Assembly (NCBI GenBank): GCA_012842745.1
Contig: DUSF01000056.1
Span: 310,001-374,000, forward strand
Reading direction: 5' to 3'
Source of the DNA: Bacillus sp. (in: firmicutes)
Lineage (GTDB): Bacteria > Bacillota > Bacilli > Bacillales > Bacillaceae_J
Length of the DNA stretch: 64,000 nucleotides
The notes under the pieces were generated by a model. It did no database searches, had not been told where the DNA came from, and was given only the letters and a program-made list of their open reading frames with translations. Made by a program: the position numbers and the translations under genes. This document shows, one piece after another, positions 15,314 through 24,917 of the stretch (the stretch's first letter is position 1; each line of letters opens with the position of its first letter).

Positions 15314-16828
15314 ATGTTCATACAATTCTATCAATATAAGTTTTTAATAAGGTGTGTGAGCATATTGACATATTTCAAGAGATATTTTTATATCGTTATT
15401 TTCATCGTCATTTTTTTAGTTGCACCTCTAGCTGTTTTTGCAGAAGAAAAAACGGGCCAAGCTATATTCAAGGATTTTATCATTGAAAAAGATGGGACAG
15501 AGGTACAAGTGGTAGAACCGATTATTTTGTTTGAAGGACAAAATTATTTGCCATTAAAAGCGGTAACAAATAGTCTTGAAAAAAATGTTTATTTAAATGA
15601 AAGTACAGGCCAATTAGAAATCGTCGATTCTTTTCAAACTGTAGAGACTGACTATACCCTATCGATGAACAAATCAAAATTTAGGCCAAGTATAACATTT
15701 TCTGAAGGTGTGTCATCAAAAGGTGTGTTAATCATGGAAGATGATGAGAACAATATAATGTTTGAAAAAAACGGTTTTACAACTTTTTTTCCTGCGAGTA
15801 CAACAAAAGTCTTAACTGCATTAATCGCTCTAGAGCAGGGAAACTTAGATGATAAAGTACTAGTTTCCGAGAATGTAAATAAATTACCAGGTGATAGTAG
15901 TAGAGTATTTATTCAGCCGGGAGATGAACTTACATTAGAACAACTTCTTTATGGAATGCTTCTTTCATCAGGTAATGATAGTGCTTTAGCAATTGCTGAA
16001 CATATTGCAGGCACTGAATCAGCCTTTGCAAAACTAATGAATGAAAAGGCGATTGAAATAGGAGCTACCCATTCCAATTTCGTTAATTCCCATGGCTATC
16101 ATCATTATGACCATTATACAACACCTTATGACTTAGCATTAATTCTAAAGGCTGCTAGCGAACATCCTAAATTTTTAGAAATCATAAATACCCCAGCTTA
16201 CAAAGCAGTTTATAAAAATAAAAAAGGAAAGCAAGTTGTTAGAAATTGGGGCACAACAAATTCCTTTTTAAAAAGCTCTAATCTTTATGTGAATGGAATC
16301 ATTGGCGGGAAAACTGGTTATACAGATGCAGCGGGACGAAATTTAGTAACGATTGCAGAGCAAAATGGACACCGTTATTTTGTCGTTGCTTTAAAAGGGG
16401 ATTCTCTTGGACGGTATAAGGACACAAGGAAGCTTTTGTTAAATGCTTATAAGGTAAGAGAAAAGTATGATCGGGAAACGATTAAACAAATTCAGATCAT
16501 TCCCTACAATCAACCTATCGAATTTGCTGGGCACAGTATCCCCTCAGATGGTCAACTATTTATTTACAAAGGTAGAAGCTATATCTCCCAATCTTTACTA
16601 AGCAAACTACTAGCAGATATACAGCCAGTAGCCGTTGAAGAAGCATATGTAAAAATGGAGATCAGACCGAAATTTGTCGTGCAAGAGCCTATCGTGGAGC
16701 CATTATACACAATGTATAGTAAGGAACAAGGTGAAAAGGAAAAGCGAAGTGCTGTCGTTGCTTTTTCTGCCGCTTCTATTAATAAAATACAATTATTTTT
16801 GTTCGCTTATCGACCTACGCTGTCTTAA
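15314..16828 (+). CDS. D-alanyl-D-alanine carboxypeptidase (DacF-like) with N-terminal copper-amine-oxidase-like domain
   Basis: A secreted or membrane-attached penicillin-binding protein of 504 residues that trims pentapeptide stems of peptidoglycan. A signal sequence (about residues 18-42) is followed by a domain resembling the copper amine oxidase N-terminal fold (EPIILFEGQNYLPLKAVTNS). The serine transpeptidase-type catalytic domain then shows SxxK as STTK in PASTTKVLTAL, SGN in LSSGNDSAL and KTG in GGKTGYTDAAG. The C-terminal part has another YxxS-type stalk. Starts at 15314 or a downstream GTG/TTG are all plausible. The stalk domain is shared with two other secreted proteins in the window. 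Confidence 0.9.
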   Translation: MFIQFYQYKFLIRCVSILTYFKRYFYIVIFIVIFLVAPLAVFAEEKTGQAIFKDFIIEKDGTEVQVVEPIILFEGQNYLPLKAVTNSLEKNVYLNESTGQLEIVDSFQTVETDYTLSMNKSKFRPSITFSEGVSSKGVLIMEDDENNIMFEKNGFTTFFPASTTKVLTALIALEQGNLDDKVLVSENVNKLPGDSSRVFIQPGDELTLEQLLYGMLLSSGNDSALAIAEHIAGTESAFAKLMNEKAIEIGATHSNFVNSHGYHHYDHYTTPYDLALILKAASEHPKFLEIINTPAYKAVYKNKKGKQVVRNWGTTNSFLKSSNLYVNGIIGGKTGYTDAAGRNLVTIAEQNGHRYFVVALKGDSLGRYKDTRKLLLNAYKVREKYDRETIKQIQIIPYNQPIEFAGHSIPSDGQLFIYKGRSYISQSLLSKLLADIQPVAVEEAYVKMEIRPKFVVQEPIVEPLYTMYSKEQGEKEKRSAVVAFSAASINKIQLFLFAYRPTLS

Positions 16829-16931
16829 TGAAAAATAGCAAGCTGCCAATTTTTAAAATGAATCAAAACATCCATTGTAATCCAAACTATAGCCGATTGG
16901 TTTCATGCTTAAGATAAAAAGGAGGGTTACA

Positions 16932-17054
16932 ATGGGTAAAAAGGATCGCAATAGCTTAAGGGAAAAGAAAAATAACCATACACCTAACGAAGACGTTCAG
17001 GCAAAGGAAATTGCCCATGGCAAGGAATACTCTGCAACTGGAAGAAAACGATGA
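16932..17054 (+). CDS. Small basic protein, 40 aa
   Basis: MGKKDRNSLREKKNNHTPNE onward: a very hydrophilic 40-residue Lys/Arg/Asn-rich protein with a strong AAAAGGAGGG site eight bases before ATG and a terminator directly after the stop. Composition resembles minor small acid-soluble spore-type or YfhD-type small proteins, but I cannot assign the family. Confidence 0.65.
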   Translation: MGKKDRNSLREKKNNHTPNEDVQAKEIAHGKEYSATGRKR

Positions 17055-17055
17055 A

Positions 17056-17082
17056 AAGGCTGCCTTAGGCAGTCTTTTCTTT
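17056..17082 (+). terminator. Intrinsic terminator after the 40-aa gene
   Basis: AAGGCTGCC (17056-17064) and GGCAGTCTT (17068-17076) form a 9-bp stem (one G-U) with a TTA loop, followed by TTTTCTTT. Confidence 0.8.
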
Positions 17083-17205
17083 ATCCATTGCAAATTGAAT
17101 GTATGCCATTTTTCCTAAAATTTCACAAAAAGTTCAGTTATAGCCAGCTTTAATGGAGAGATGACAACGTATAACATGTTATTATAGGGGGTGGAGGTGG
17201 AGACG

Positions 17206-17685
17206 ATGTTGGTAGGTTTTAAAAATACATTACATTCCATTTTATCTCTGCTCAAAGAAAATGATTTAAATGCGCGTTATATAGAGTGTGAAGGCCGTTC
17301 CATGTTTCGAATTGATGAGATGATGTGTGATGCCGGCTTTGGCTGTGATAATGTCGTTCTTGATGTCTTTTTTGATGAGGACGAAAAAGTGCTTTTTATC
17401 GGTTTGCTTCGTTTTCCGAAAACGAAAAGAAGAACAGGGCTAGGTAGCCAAATCTTAAAGAAAATTTTAGATTACGCGAATCAGCATCAATTCACAATAT
17501 ACTTAGATGCTTGGAATGAATCGCAACCATTTTGGAAAAAGCATGGATTTAAACATGTTTATACCGATAAATATCATTTTGAAATTTTAGGATATTCTGG
17601 AGCAGGACTTGATATTTTTCATGAGTGGGAGGAATTTAAAAAGACGAAAGTGTTTAAAACATATCTTTCCTGCCATGAAGAATAA
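17206..17685 (+). CDS. GNAT-family N-acetyltransferase
   Basis: About 159 residues with the acetyl-CoA loop RRTGLGSQILKKIL and the C-terminal YLDAWNESQPFWKKHGFKHV region typical of GNAT enzymes; the substrate is unknown. The frame can start at GTG 17191, but GGAGGTGG lies six bases before ATG 17206, which is chosen. A Cys pair in MMCDAGFGCDNVV is unusual for the family but its role is not apparent. It is closed by a bidirectional terminator shared with dapA. Confidence 0.82.
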   Translation: MLVGFKNTLHSILSLLKENDLNARYIECEGRSMFRIDEMMCDAGFGCDNVVLDVFFDEDEKVLFIGLLRFPKTKRRTGLGSQILKKILDYANQHQFTIYLDAWNESQPFWKKHGFKHVYTDKYHFEILGYSGAGLDIFHEWEEFKKTKVFKTYLSCHEE

Positions 17686-17697
17686 GGCGACATCATA

Positions 17698-17742
17698 AAA
17701 AAAGCGTAGGCCTCGATAGCTTTTGAGGCACTACGCTTTTAT
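17698..17742. terminator. Bidirectional terminator between GNAT gene and dapA
   Basis: AAAAGCGTAG and CTACGCTTTT, with inner GCCTC/GAGGC, form a long stem with A-rich 5' and T-rich 3' flanks, suited to both convergent genes. Confidence 0.88.
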
Positions 17743-17774
17743 TATGGTTATTATTAAAATTTGTGAATGGGCGA

Positions 17775-18674
17775 TTATAGTTTGACAGCATTTTTTTCAT
17801 TTTCTAAAATCGGCTGCAAGGCTTTTTTCAATGCTTCAAGCTCTTCTTCATTAAGCGGTACAAGTGGCAGCCTTAATGAGCCGGAATCGATTCCTTTCAG
17901 TTGTAGCGCAGCCTTCACAGGGGCAGGACTCGGCGCTGCAAATAGGGCTTTTATCATTGGCAATAATTTGCGATGAAGAGCGGCTGCACCTTTTAAATCG
18001 CCTTTAACAAAGGCTTGCACCATCTCCTGCATTTCATTGCCAATGACATGGGCGGCAACAGAGACAACACCAACACCGCCAATCGCAAGAACAGGTAAAC
18101 ACATACCATCATCACCACTATACAAACTGAAGCTGTCATCAGTTTCTTCAATAATCTGTGCCATCGCATCTAAATTTCCGCTCGCTTCCTTGACACAAAC
18201 GATATTTTCTACTTTTGAAAGGCGAATAATCGTTTCAGGTGTCATATTGACAGCGCTTCGTCCCGGTATATTATAAAGCATCACTGGCAATGTTGTTGCT
18301 TCCGCAATTGCTTTAAAATGTTGATAAAGCCCTTCTTGTGAAGGTTTGTTATAGTAAGGAACAACAAGCATAATACCGTTGACGCCCGTTTCTTCCGCTT
18401 TTTTTGTTAATTCAATCGAGGCTTGGGTGTTGTTCGATCCTGTACCAGCTAGAACAGGGACACGACCATTAACAACCTCAACTACATGTTTAAATAATGC
18501 TACCTTTTCATCTGACGATAGAGTAGGGGATTCACCAGTTGTACCAGCGACAACAATTCCTTCTGTCCCGTTCGCAATTAAATGATTTACTACCTTATCA
18601 ACTTTATTAAAATCTACTGCCCCTTGTTCATTAAATGGAGTCACCATTGCCGTTAAAATTTGTCCAAAATTCAT
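17775..18674 (-). CDS. dapA: 4-hydroxy-tetrahydrodipicolinate synthase DapA
   Basis: A TIM-barrel class I aldolase of about 299 residues that condenses aspartate semialdehyde and pyruvate, the first committed step to diaminopimelate, lysine and, in spores, dipicolinate. Motifs: GTTGESPTLS near residue 45, the catalytic Tyr in VVPYYNKPSQEG, and the Schiff-base Lys in VCVKEASGNL. ATG 18674 with GAGGGCG upstream is preferred over ATG 18689. It is monocistronic and preceded on the same strand by a lysine riboswitch with a terminator, so lysine should repress it. Confidence 0.96.
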   Translation of the reverse strand: MNFGQILTAMVTPFNEQGAVDFNKVDKVVNHLIANGTEGIVVAGTTGESPTLSSDEKVALFKHVVEVVNGRVPVLAGTGSNNTQASIELTKKAEETGVNGIMLVVPYYNKPSQEGLYQHFKAIAEATTLPVMLYNIPGRSAVNMTPETIIRLSKVENIVCVKEASGNLDAMAQIIEETDDSFSLYSGDDGMCLPVLAIGGVGVVSVAAHVIGNEMQEMVQAFVKGDLKGAAALHRKLLPMIKALFAAPSPAPVKAALQLKGIDSGSLRLPLVPLNEEELEALKKALQPILENEKNAVKL

Positions 18675-18711
18675 AATTTTCGCCCTCATTTCAATTAGTT
18701 AAAATATTTTG

Positions 18712-18750
18712 CAAATAAAAATGCAACAACGAAAGCTATCGCTGTTGCAT
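18712..18750 (-). terminator. Riboswitch-controlled terminator before dapA
   Basis: On the minus strand ATGCAACA and TGTTGCAT form the stem (18721-18750) with inner pairing AGCGATAGCTTTCGTT, then TTTTTATTT. It lies between the lysine aptamer and the dapA start, as expected for attenuation. Confidence 0.85.
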
Positions 18751-18781
18751 GGAAAATGTAAATATAAACGATTCCGATGCG

Positions 18782-18957
18782 TGAGATAGCCCTCCATATA
18801 GCCATTGCTACATGACAATCCTGTACCTGTTTGATACAGAACCAGTGTCTAGGAAAAATGAGCTTCCTATCACTTCGGCGAATTCCCCTTTCTGCAAAGA
18901 TCTGCGGACCTCATTATCCTCCCAAAGCGTACTAATGGTTTTCGCGCCTCTATACTC
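18782..18957 (-). promoter_or_regulatory. Lysine riboswitch (L box)
   Basis: The minus-strand leader of dapA shows the L-box core: ATAGAGGCGCGAAAACC at the 5' side, TTTGGGAGGATAATGAGG, AAAGGGGAATTCGCCGAAGTG (GCCGAAG core), the P3-type hairpin CTGGTTCTGTA/ACAGGTACAG, and the closing GGAGGGCTATCTC. Lysine binding to this aptamer is known to cause premature termination; the terminator follows at 18712-18750. Confidence 0.93.
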
Positions 18958-19136
18958 ACTTCAATTTTAGTTGAAGTAAATTTTATGAAGTTTATTGTAC
19001 AATAACAGAAATTAAGAAAATTTTCAAGAGATAGGCTATAAAAGTTTAATAACTGGCAGAAAAATATAAACAGATGATAAAATAGAAAAATAATTTTAAA
19101 GTTTAATTAAGTAGGAAAGAGGGTGGAATAATAGAC

Positions 19137-20378
19137 GTGAATGCACAAGTAAAAAAGCTTCAGATTACATCGCAAAAGAAGGATGGAAATGCAAATCCAA
19201 TTTATCATGTTTTATTTATCATCGGCTTTGTCCATTTGTTAAATGATTCCATTCAAGCTGTTGTTCCGGCGATGTTTCCAATCTTGGCCAAGTCATTAGG
19301 ATTTAATTTTAAACAACTAGGCCTCATTGCTTTTGCACTCAATATGACGGCTTCTGTCATGCAACCTGTGATTGGGACGTATTCCGATAAACATCCAAAA
19401 CCGAAACTATTGCCAATCGGTTTGACATTTTCTTTAGTGGGAATGCTTGGTCTTGCTTTGGCGCCTTCTTATAGTATTATCCTATTATCAGTGATGCTGT
19501 TAGGGATTGGCTCTGCTGCATTTCACCCTGAAGCGTCTAAAGTTGCCCATATGGCATCAGGAACAAGGAAAGGCTTTGGGCAATCCGTATTCCAGGTTGG
19601 CGGGAATGCTGGACAATCGCTAGCTCCGTTAATTACAGCATTAATTTTAGTGCCGCTTGGTCAAATTGGCGCGATTTGGTTTACTTTTGTAGCTTTTCTA
19701 GCCGTTCTAATTTTAATTTATATTTCAAAATGGTACGGTGAACAGCTGGCAATAAATACAAATAAAAAAACGAACACAGCTATTGTAAAAGCGCATACTG
19801 TTGGCAAATCTATAAAAATTGCATTTTTCCTACTTATATTTTTAGTGTTTGTAAGGCAATTTTATCATGCGGCAATTACGAACTATTTTGCCTTTCACTT
19901 GATTGATACGTTTCATTTAGAAATTGAAGATGCACAAATCTATATCTTTTTATTTTTAGCTGCTGGTGCGGCGGGTACATTTTTAGGCGGACCGCTTGCA
20001 GATAAAATTGGCATGAAAAACGTCTTATTCTTTTCGATGGTAGCAGCAGCCCCTCTTTGTATTTTGCTTCCCTATGCAAGCGAAGGGCTTGCAATGATAC
20101 TGTTAACGATTATCGGATTTATTTTGTTATGCAGTTTTTCCGTTTCCGTCGTTTATGCCCATGAATTACTGCCCGGTCGGATTGGCATGGTATCCGGGAT
20201 GATCATCGGTTTGTCGTTTGGTCTTGGCGCCATAGGCTCCATCGTCCTAGGTTGGCTCGGCGACCGCATCGGGATTTCGACAACATTGGTTTATGCTAGT
20301 TTTTTACCATTATTAGGCGTTTTAACGGCGTGGCTGCCAAATGAGAAAAAGATTAAAACATTGCATGAGCAAGGATAA
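19137..20378 (+). CDS. MFS transporter, fosmidomycin-resistance (Fsr) type
   Basis: A 413-residue twelve-helix exporter. The N-terminal FVHLLNDSIQAVVPAMFPIL, the loop GTYSDKHPKPKLLPIG, and FHPEASKVAHMASG in the middle are hallmarks of the Fsr/YfnC branch. Fosmidomycin and related phosphonate export is known for Escherichia coli Fsr; the natural substrate here is unknown. The start is GTG 19137 with GAGGGTGG rather far upstream; no better start is evident. A terminator follows directly. Confidence 0.88.
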   Translation: MNAQVKKLQITSQKKDGNANPIYHVLFIIGFVHLLNDSIQAVVPAMFPILAKSLGFNFKQLGLIAFALNMTASVMQPVIGTYSDKHPKPKLLPIGLTFSLVGMLGLALAPSYSIILLSVMLLGIGSAAFHPEASKVAHMASGTRKGFGQSVFQVGGNAGQSLAPLITALILVPLGQIGAIWFTFVAFLAVLILIYISKWYGEQLAINTNKKTNTAIVKAHTVGKSIKIAFFLLIFLVFVRQFYHAAITNYFAFHLIDTFHLEIEDAQIYIFLFLAAGAAGTFLGGPLADKIGMKNVLFFSMVAAAPLCILLPYASEGLAMILLTIIGFILLCSFSVSVVYAHELLPGRIGMVSGMIIGLSFGLGAIGSIVLGWLGDRIGISTTLVYASFLPLLGVLTAWLPNEKKIKTLHEQG

Positions 20379-20381
20379 AAA

Positions 20382-20418
20382 TACGCAATTTGCTATTATG
20401 GCAAATTGCGTGTTTTTC
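20382..20418. terminator. Intrinsic terminator after the Fsr-type transporter
   Basis: ACGCAATTTGC and GCAAATTGCGT form a perfect stem around TATTATG, followed by GTTTTTC. The convergent MATE gene ends 18 bases on. Confidence 0.85.
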
Positions 20419-20435
20419 TAATGGAATATGAACGC

Positions 20436-21806
20436 TTATATATCTCCACTGTTTACGAATTGCTTATATTTTTTATTTTGGACAAAAAATAATCTTCCTA
20501 ATAGTACAATCGCTCCAACAGCTAAACCAATGATTAAGCCAATCCAGTAACCAAACGCCGCAAACGTAGTATAGTTAGCAATGATATACCCAGTTGGCAA
20601 GCCAATTAGCCAATATGAAATCAAGGCCATTATAAAGGTTGCATTTACATCCTTATAGCCCCGTAAGGCCCCTTGAATGGGTGCCCCAAATGCATCAGAA
20701 ATCTGAAATAAAATCGCATAAAGTAAAAAGTGTTTTGTGAGCTCTAATACTTGCATATTATTTGTATACAGCTCGGCAATCGGTTCCCTTAAATAATATA
20801 AAAAGACTGTTGTAATGACTGCCATGATCATCGCTATCGTGATTCCTAGATAACTGTATATTTTAGCATCTTTAAAGCGTGTCGCCCCAATCTCAAAACC
20901 AACTATAATCGTTAAAGCCATCGAGATACTTAAAGGAATCATATATAAATAGGATGCAAAATTTAAAGCTGCTTGGTGGGCAGCAATCGTAATGGTATCA
21001 TATTTACTCATAAGTAACGTAACGGCTGCAAAAATGCTTGTCTCAAAAAAGATTGCAAAACCAATTGGGATGCCAATTGTCAGAATTTCCTTCCATGTTC
21101 GTAAATGGATAGGAATGAAATTTCGGAATAATTTATATGACCGAAATGGGCGCTGCTTCGTAACAATGATGACAGCAAAAAGCAGGATAGCCCAATACGT
21201 AATCGCAGTTGCATATCCTGTCCCAATTCCACCTAATGCAGGAAACCCTAGTTTGCCAAAAATTAATACATAATTTAGAAAAATATTGATTGGCAAAGAA
21301 GACAGGGTAATGATCATCGTTACTCTTGTTTGCCCTAAGGCATCAATAAAAGAGCGTAGAACATTGTAAATAAATAAAGGAACCACTCCATACCCTAAGC
21401 CGATTAAATAGTGTTTGGCAATATGGGACACCTCGGGAGTTAGACTCATTTTCATTAAAATCGGGTCGATTGCCACAGTTCCTACTAATATAATCACAAT
21501 GGCGATGAACACCGCTAAATATATTCCTTGAACAACTGAAAATGGAATGTTTTTCGTCTTTTTAGAACCAGCGAAATGGGCGACGATTGGCGTAATTGCC
21601 ATCAAAATCCCGTTAATTCCTGTAAATATTGGCATCCATAGACTTGAGCCGATGGCAACCCCTGCTAAATCATCAGCACTAGCTCTCCCTGACATCATCG
21701 TATCAAAGAAATTCATTGCATAGAGGCCTAATTGTGTAATTAAGATTGGTAATAAGATTTTTACAAATAATGTAGATTTTTGCTTTATTGTGTATGTTTG
21801 TTCCAT
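20436..21806 (-). CDS. MATE-family multidrug efflux protein
   Basis: A 456-residue twelve-helix exporter of the NorM/YeeO branch. Features are the N-terminal ITQLGLYAMNFFDTMMSGRAS and the repeat-two QISDAFGAPIQGALRGYKDV, which match the two halves of MATE transporters. It probably uses a sodium or proton gradient to expel cationic drugs. GGGGTTACATC precedes ATG 21806. It stands alone, convergent with the Fsr-type exporter. Confidence 0.9.
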   Translation of the reverse strand: MEQTYTIKQKSTLFVKILLPILITQLGLYAMNFFDTMMSGRASADDLAGVAIGSSLWMPIFTGINGILMAITPIVAHFAGSKKTKNIPFSVVQGIYLAVFIAIVIILVGTVAIDPILMKMSLTPEVSHIAKHYLIGLGYGVVPLFIYNVLRSFIDALGQTRVTMIITLSSLPINIFLNYVLIFGKLGFPALGGIGTGYATAITYWAILLFAVIIVTKQRPFRSYKLFRNFIPIHLRTWKEILTIGIPIGFAIFFETSIFAAVTLLMSKYDTITIAAHQAALNFASYLYMIPLSISMALTIIVGFEIGATRFKDAKIYSYLGITIAMIMAVITTVFLYYLREPIAELYTNNMQVLELTKHFLLYAILFQISDAFGAPIQGALRGYKDVNATFIMALISYWLIGLPTGYIIANYTTFAAFGYWIGLIIGLAVGAIVLLGRLFFVQNKKYKQFVNSGDI

Positions 21807-21965
21807 GATGTAACCCCTAATTTTCGTGTTGAAATTCGTCCTTTTGAGCTAATTTTGTATTTTCTAATAAAATTGATGATAAACATTATATCACAGAACC
21901 AAAATATGCATTATAATTAAAATATTACCGGCAAGTACAACTAAAATGTAAATAGGTGATTCCAA

Positions 21966-24125
21966 ATGTCGTTAATGTATAAACAATTCGCTCAGAATTC
22001 CAATAAAGAAATGCTTGAGCTTCTTGAACAGATGAAATCATGTTTTCCTAACAGTGAAGCTACTAAACTATTTGAGCAAGTAAAGGAAATTTTCCTAAGA
22101 GATTATGCATTTATAAAATATGCATTAGATGCCTCGACGATTGTGGCTGTTACGGATAAAGCTGGGACTATTCTTTATATTAATGATAAATTTTGTGAAA
22201 TTTCATCATATAGTAGAGATGAATTAATAGGAAGTACACATCGACTGATTAATTCTGGTTTCCATAGCAAAAACTTTTTTAAGGACATGTGGAAAACGAT
22301 TTTGTCTGGAGAAATTTGGAGTGGGGAAGTAAAAAATAAAAAAAAGGATGGATCCTATTATTGGGTGCATTCCCACATCATTCCGATTATTAACGACTTT
22401 ACAGATCAAGTTGAAGGGTTTATTACGCTCCGTACTGATATAACAAAAGGAAAAGAAGCTGAGGAACAACTCAGGAAAGTGCTGAAAAATGATTTTGAGA
22501 GAACAATAAAAAATCTCGATAATATGGTCTTTAAAGTTAAAAGAGATAGTAACGGAGAATTATTTATTCCATTAGTCGAAGGAAAGCTATCGAAGCTCCT
22601 TGATATTTCCGAAGGGCGCTTTGATCGAAAAAGAATGGAAAATTTTTTTGGTGATGAATTAGTCGATCACGTCATTGACGTTGGTCGAGCAGCTTTTCGT
22701 GGTGAGAAGCAATCCTTTACACACCATTATAATGGGATCGCTCTATATACGACATTATCCCCTATAATAGAGGATGGCAATATTATTGAAATTATTGGGA
22801 ATACAAACGATATAACAATATTAGAATTGGCTCAAAAGGAAATACAACATTTAGCTTACCATAATGATTTAACAAATCTACCAAATCGCAGAAAGCTATC
22901 GGAAGACATACAGGAAAAGCTAGATGAGAGAAATAATCAAAAATATGCGATTTTATTTGTTGATATTGATCGTTTCAAACAAATTAATGATACGTTAGGA
23001 TTCCAAAGAGGCGATAAACTGATTTTAAAGCTTAGTAAAAGATTGGTGCAGTTTGTGAGTGGAAACGGCAGCGTTTACCACATGAGCGGTGATGAATTTG
23101 TTATCATTCTAGAAAGCTATGGAAATATGACTTCATTAGCTTTAATAGTTGAAAGTATATTAAAGGCTATTGAGGAGCCATTTTTAGTTGACGAGCATGA
23201 ACTTATCATTACATGTTCAATCGGGGTCACCACGTTCCCTGAAAATGCGGAAGATTGTATTGAAAAAATAGTAAACAGGGTTGATACAGCATTAAAGCAT
23301 TGCAAACTTAATGGGAAACAAGGTTTTATTTTTTACAATAATGAAATGGGAAAGGATGCGCACGGGCGGTTAGAGCTGGAAATTAATCTTCGTAAAGCGA
23401 TTAAGAATAATGAGTTAATATTACATTTTCAGCCTAAATATATTATTGAGTCAAATCAAATGAACGGAATGGAAGCGTTGGTGCGTTGGAACTCACCAAC
23501 CTACGGTTTTGTTAGTCCGGATGATTTTATTCCGTTGGCAGAAGAAACAGGTCTGATTGTCCAGCTTGGGGAATGGGTTTTATATGAAGCATGCCGACAA
23601 AACCAAGAATGGATTCAAAAAGGATATCCGCCGATGCGGATTGCTGTCAATGTCTCGACAATTGAATTTTTGCGGCCGAACTATGTTGAAAAATTAAAAA
23701 AAATACTAGCTGAAACAGAACTTGACCCACAATATTTAGAGCTAGAAATTACCGAAAATAGCTTTATGCAAAATATGGAAAAGGGAATTGAAATTCTTAA
23801 TGAGTTAAGAGATTTGGGAATTTATATATCGATTGATGACTTCGGTACAGGCTATTCATCCCTTGGATATTTGAAAAGATTACCAATCAACATTTTGAAA
23901 ATAGATAGATGTTTTATCCAAGAAATTGAAGATAATGAAAATGATGCTGAAATTGTAAAAGCAATCATTCAATTAGGACATACCTTTCACTTAAAAGTGA
24001 TTGCAGAGGGAGTAGAAACTGATAAAGTGGCTAAAATACTCCATGAATTAAATTGTGATGTTGCCCAAGGTTATTATTATAGTAAACCATTACCAGCCAA
24101 TCTGTTCGAAAAACTTCTACAATAA
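21966..24125 (+). CDS. PAS-GGDEF-EAL cyclic-di-GMP enzyme
   Basis: A 719-residue cytoplasmic protein with no membrane segment. A PAS sensor (about residues 55-160, with the PAC-like GFITLRTDITKGKEAEEQL) and a second PAS-like segment (165-290) precede a GGDEF domain whose active-site loop reads SGDEF in HMSGDEFVIIL. The C-terminal EAL domain keeps all metal and catalytic residues: GMEALVRW, ITENSFM, DDFGTGYSS, LKIDRCF, VIAEGVET. Family knowledge says the EAL half should hydrolyse c-di-GMP. The SGDEF variant may still be a cyclase or act as a GTP-binding regulatory domain. Three unlinked small genes follow. Confidence 0.92.
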   Translation: MSLMYKQFAQNSNKEMLELLEQMKSCFPNSEATKLFEQVKEIFLRDYAFIKYALDASTIVAVTDKAGTILYINDKFCEISSYSRDELIGSTHRLINSGFHSKNFFKDMWKTILSGEIWSGEVKNKKKDGSYYWVHSHIIPIINDFTDQVEGFITLRTDITKGKEAEEQLRKVLKNDFERTIKNLDNMVFKVKRDSNGELFIPLVEGKLSKLLDISEGRFDRKRMENFFGDELVDHVIDVGRAAFRGEKQSFTHHYNGIALYTTLSPIIEDGNIIEIIGNTNDITILELAQKEIQHLAYHNDLTNLPNRRKLSEDIQEKLDERNNQKYAILFVDIDRFKQINDTLGFQRGDKLILKLSKRLVQFVSGNGSVYHMSGDEFVIILESYGNMTSLALIVESILKAIEEPFLVDEHELIITCSIGVTTFPENAEDCIEKIVNRVDTALKHCKLNGKQGFIFYNNEMGKDAHGRLELEINLRKAIKNNELILHFQPKYIIESNQMNGMEALVRWNSPTYGFVSPDDFIPLAEETGLIVQLGEWVLYEACRQNQEWIQKGYPPMRIAVNVSTIEFLRPNYVEKLKKILAETELDPQYLELEITENSFMQNMEKGIEILNELRDLGIYISIDDFGTGYSSLGYLKRLPINILKIDRCFIQEIEDNENDAEIVKAIIQLGHTFHLKVIAEGVETDKVAKILHELNCDVAQGYYYSKPLPANLFEKLLQ

Positions 24126-24199
24126 ACTAATTTGTATACATGATTTCATGGTATAATGCATATGTATAAAAAAAGGAAAAAGAAACGGGGGGTAGAAAG

Positions 24200-24517
24200 A
24201 TGGACCAACAAAGACTTGCGGCTTTTTTTGAAGAAAAAATTAAAGTCGCCAAGATCCAATTTGAAAGAACAGTAGAATGTAAGCATACAGAATTTGATGA
24301 TTTGTATCCATATATGGATGAACAGCCAACATTTTTTTGGTATAAGCGCTATGTAGCTTGGCAAGAGCTTTTAACAATCATTAAATTAGCCAGCGAGCTT
24401 GGGATTGAATGGAAATCTTTCTTTACCAAAAACCAAGTTCTTTTTGTAGATAAGAAAGTTTTAGATGCAAAAGTATTGGATCATTGGTTTGAGGAATGTC
24501 GTTTAGAGTCTAACTAA
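24200..24517 (+). CDS. Hypothetical protein, 105 aa
   Basis: A soluble helical protein, Trp- and Glu-rich (MDQQRLAAFFEEKIKVAKIQ at the start), with GGGGGG-type site 8 bases upstream. There is no Cys motif apart from two isolated Cys, and no membrane segment. It lies after the c-di-GMP gene and before a DUF-type small gene, with its own weak terminator. I do not recognise the family. Confidence 0.6.
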   Translation: MDQQRLAAFFEEKIKVAKIQFERTVECKHTEFDDLYPYMDEQPTFFWYKRYVAWQELLTIIKLASELGIEWKSFFTKNQVLFVDKKVLDAKVLDHWFEECRLESN

Positions 24518-24533
24518 ATAAACTTGAATTTGT

Positions 24534-24586
24534 AGTGTTAATGTCCAAGTATGCTGACGTACTATGGGCCTTGACACTTTTTTGTT
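24534..24586 (+). terminator. Imperfect terminator hairpin
   Basis: AGTGTTAATGTCC (24534-24546) pairs imperfectly with GGGCCTTGACACT and is followed by TTTTTTG. Confidence 0.55.
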
Positions 24587-24656
24587 TTAGTATTGGAAAA
24601 TGGCGTAGTTCCCTTTATAATATGGGGATGGAAAACAATTTGAAGGAGTGTACAAA

Positions 24657-24860
24657 ATGATACATAGAACATGGCAAAATAAAGAAACAATGAAGCAAGT
24701 GAAATGTGTACATACAAACGCGGAAAAATATATGGTGAATAGAGTTTTAACAGTTGGAAAAGTTTATGATGTCAAAAACGAAACAGACGAATTTATTTTT
24801 ATTATCGATAATACAGGTAAAGTTGGCGGCTATTATAAAGAGTATTTTGAAGCAGTGTAA
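24657..24860 (+). CDS. Small protein of unknown function (DUF6501-like)
   Basis: A 67-residue protein, MIHRTWQNKETMKQVKCVHT at the start, with a small beta-barrel-like pattern (YMVNRVLTVGKVYDVKNET...FIIDNTGKVGGYYKEYFEAV) that is widespread in Bacillus small proteins. ATG 24657 is chosen over an upstream GTG because AAGGAG lies eight bases before it. The family name is from memory and uncertain. Confidence 0.65.
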   Translation: MIHRTWQNKETMKQVKCVHTNAEKYMVNRVLTVGKVYDVKNETDEFIFIIDNTGKVGGYYKEYFEAV

Positions 24861-24917
24861 TAGGAGAAGAGGAGGTAAAATAAATTTTTGAGTGAGTAAA
24901 AAGAGAGGATTGAGATT

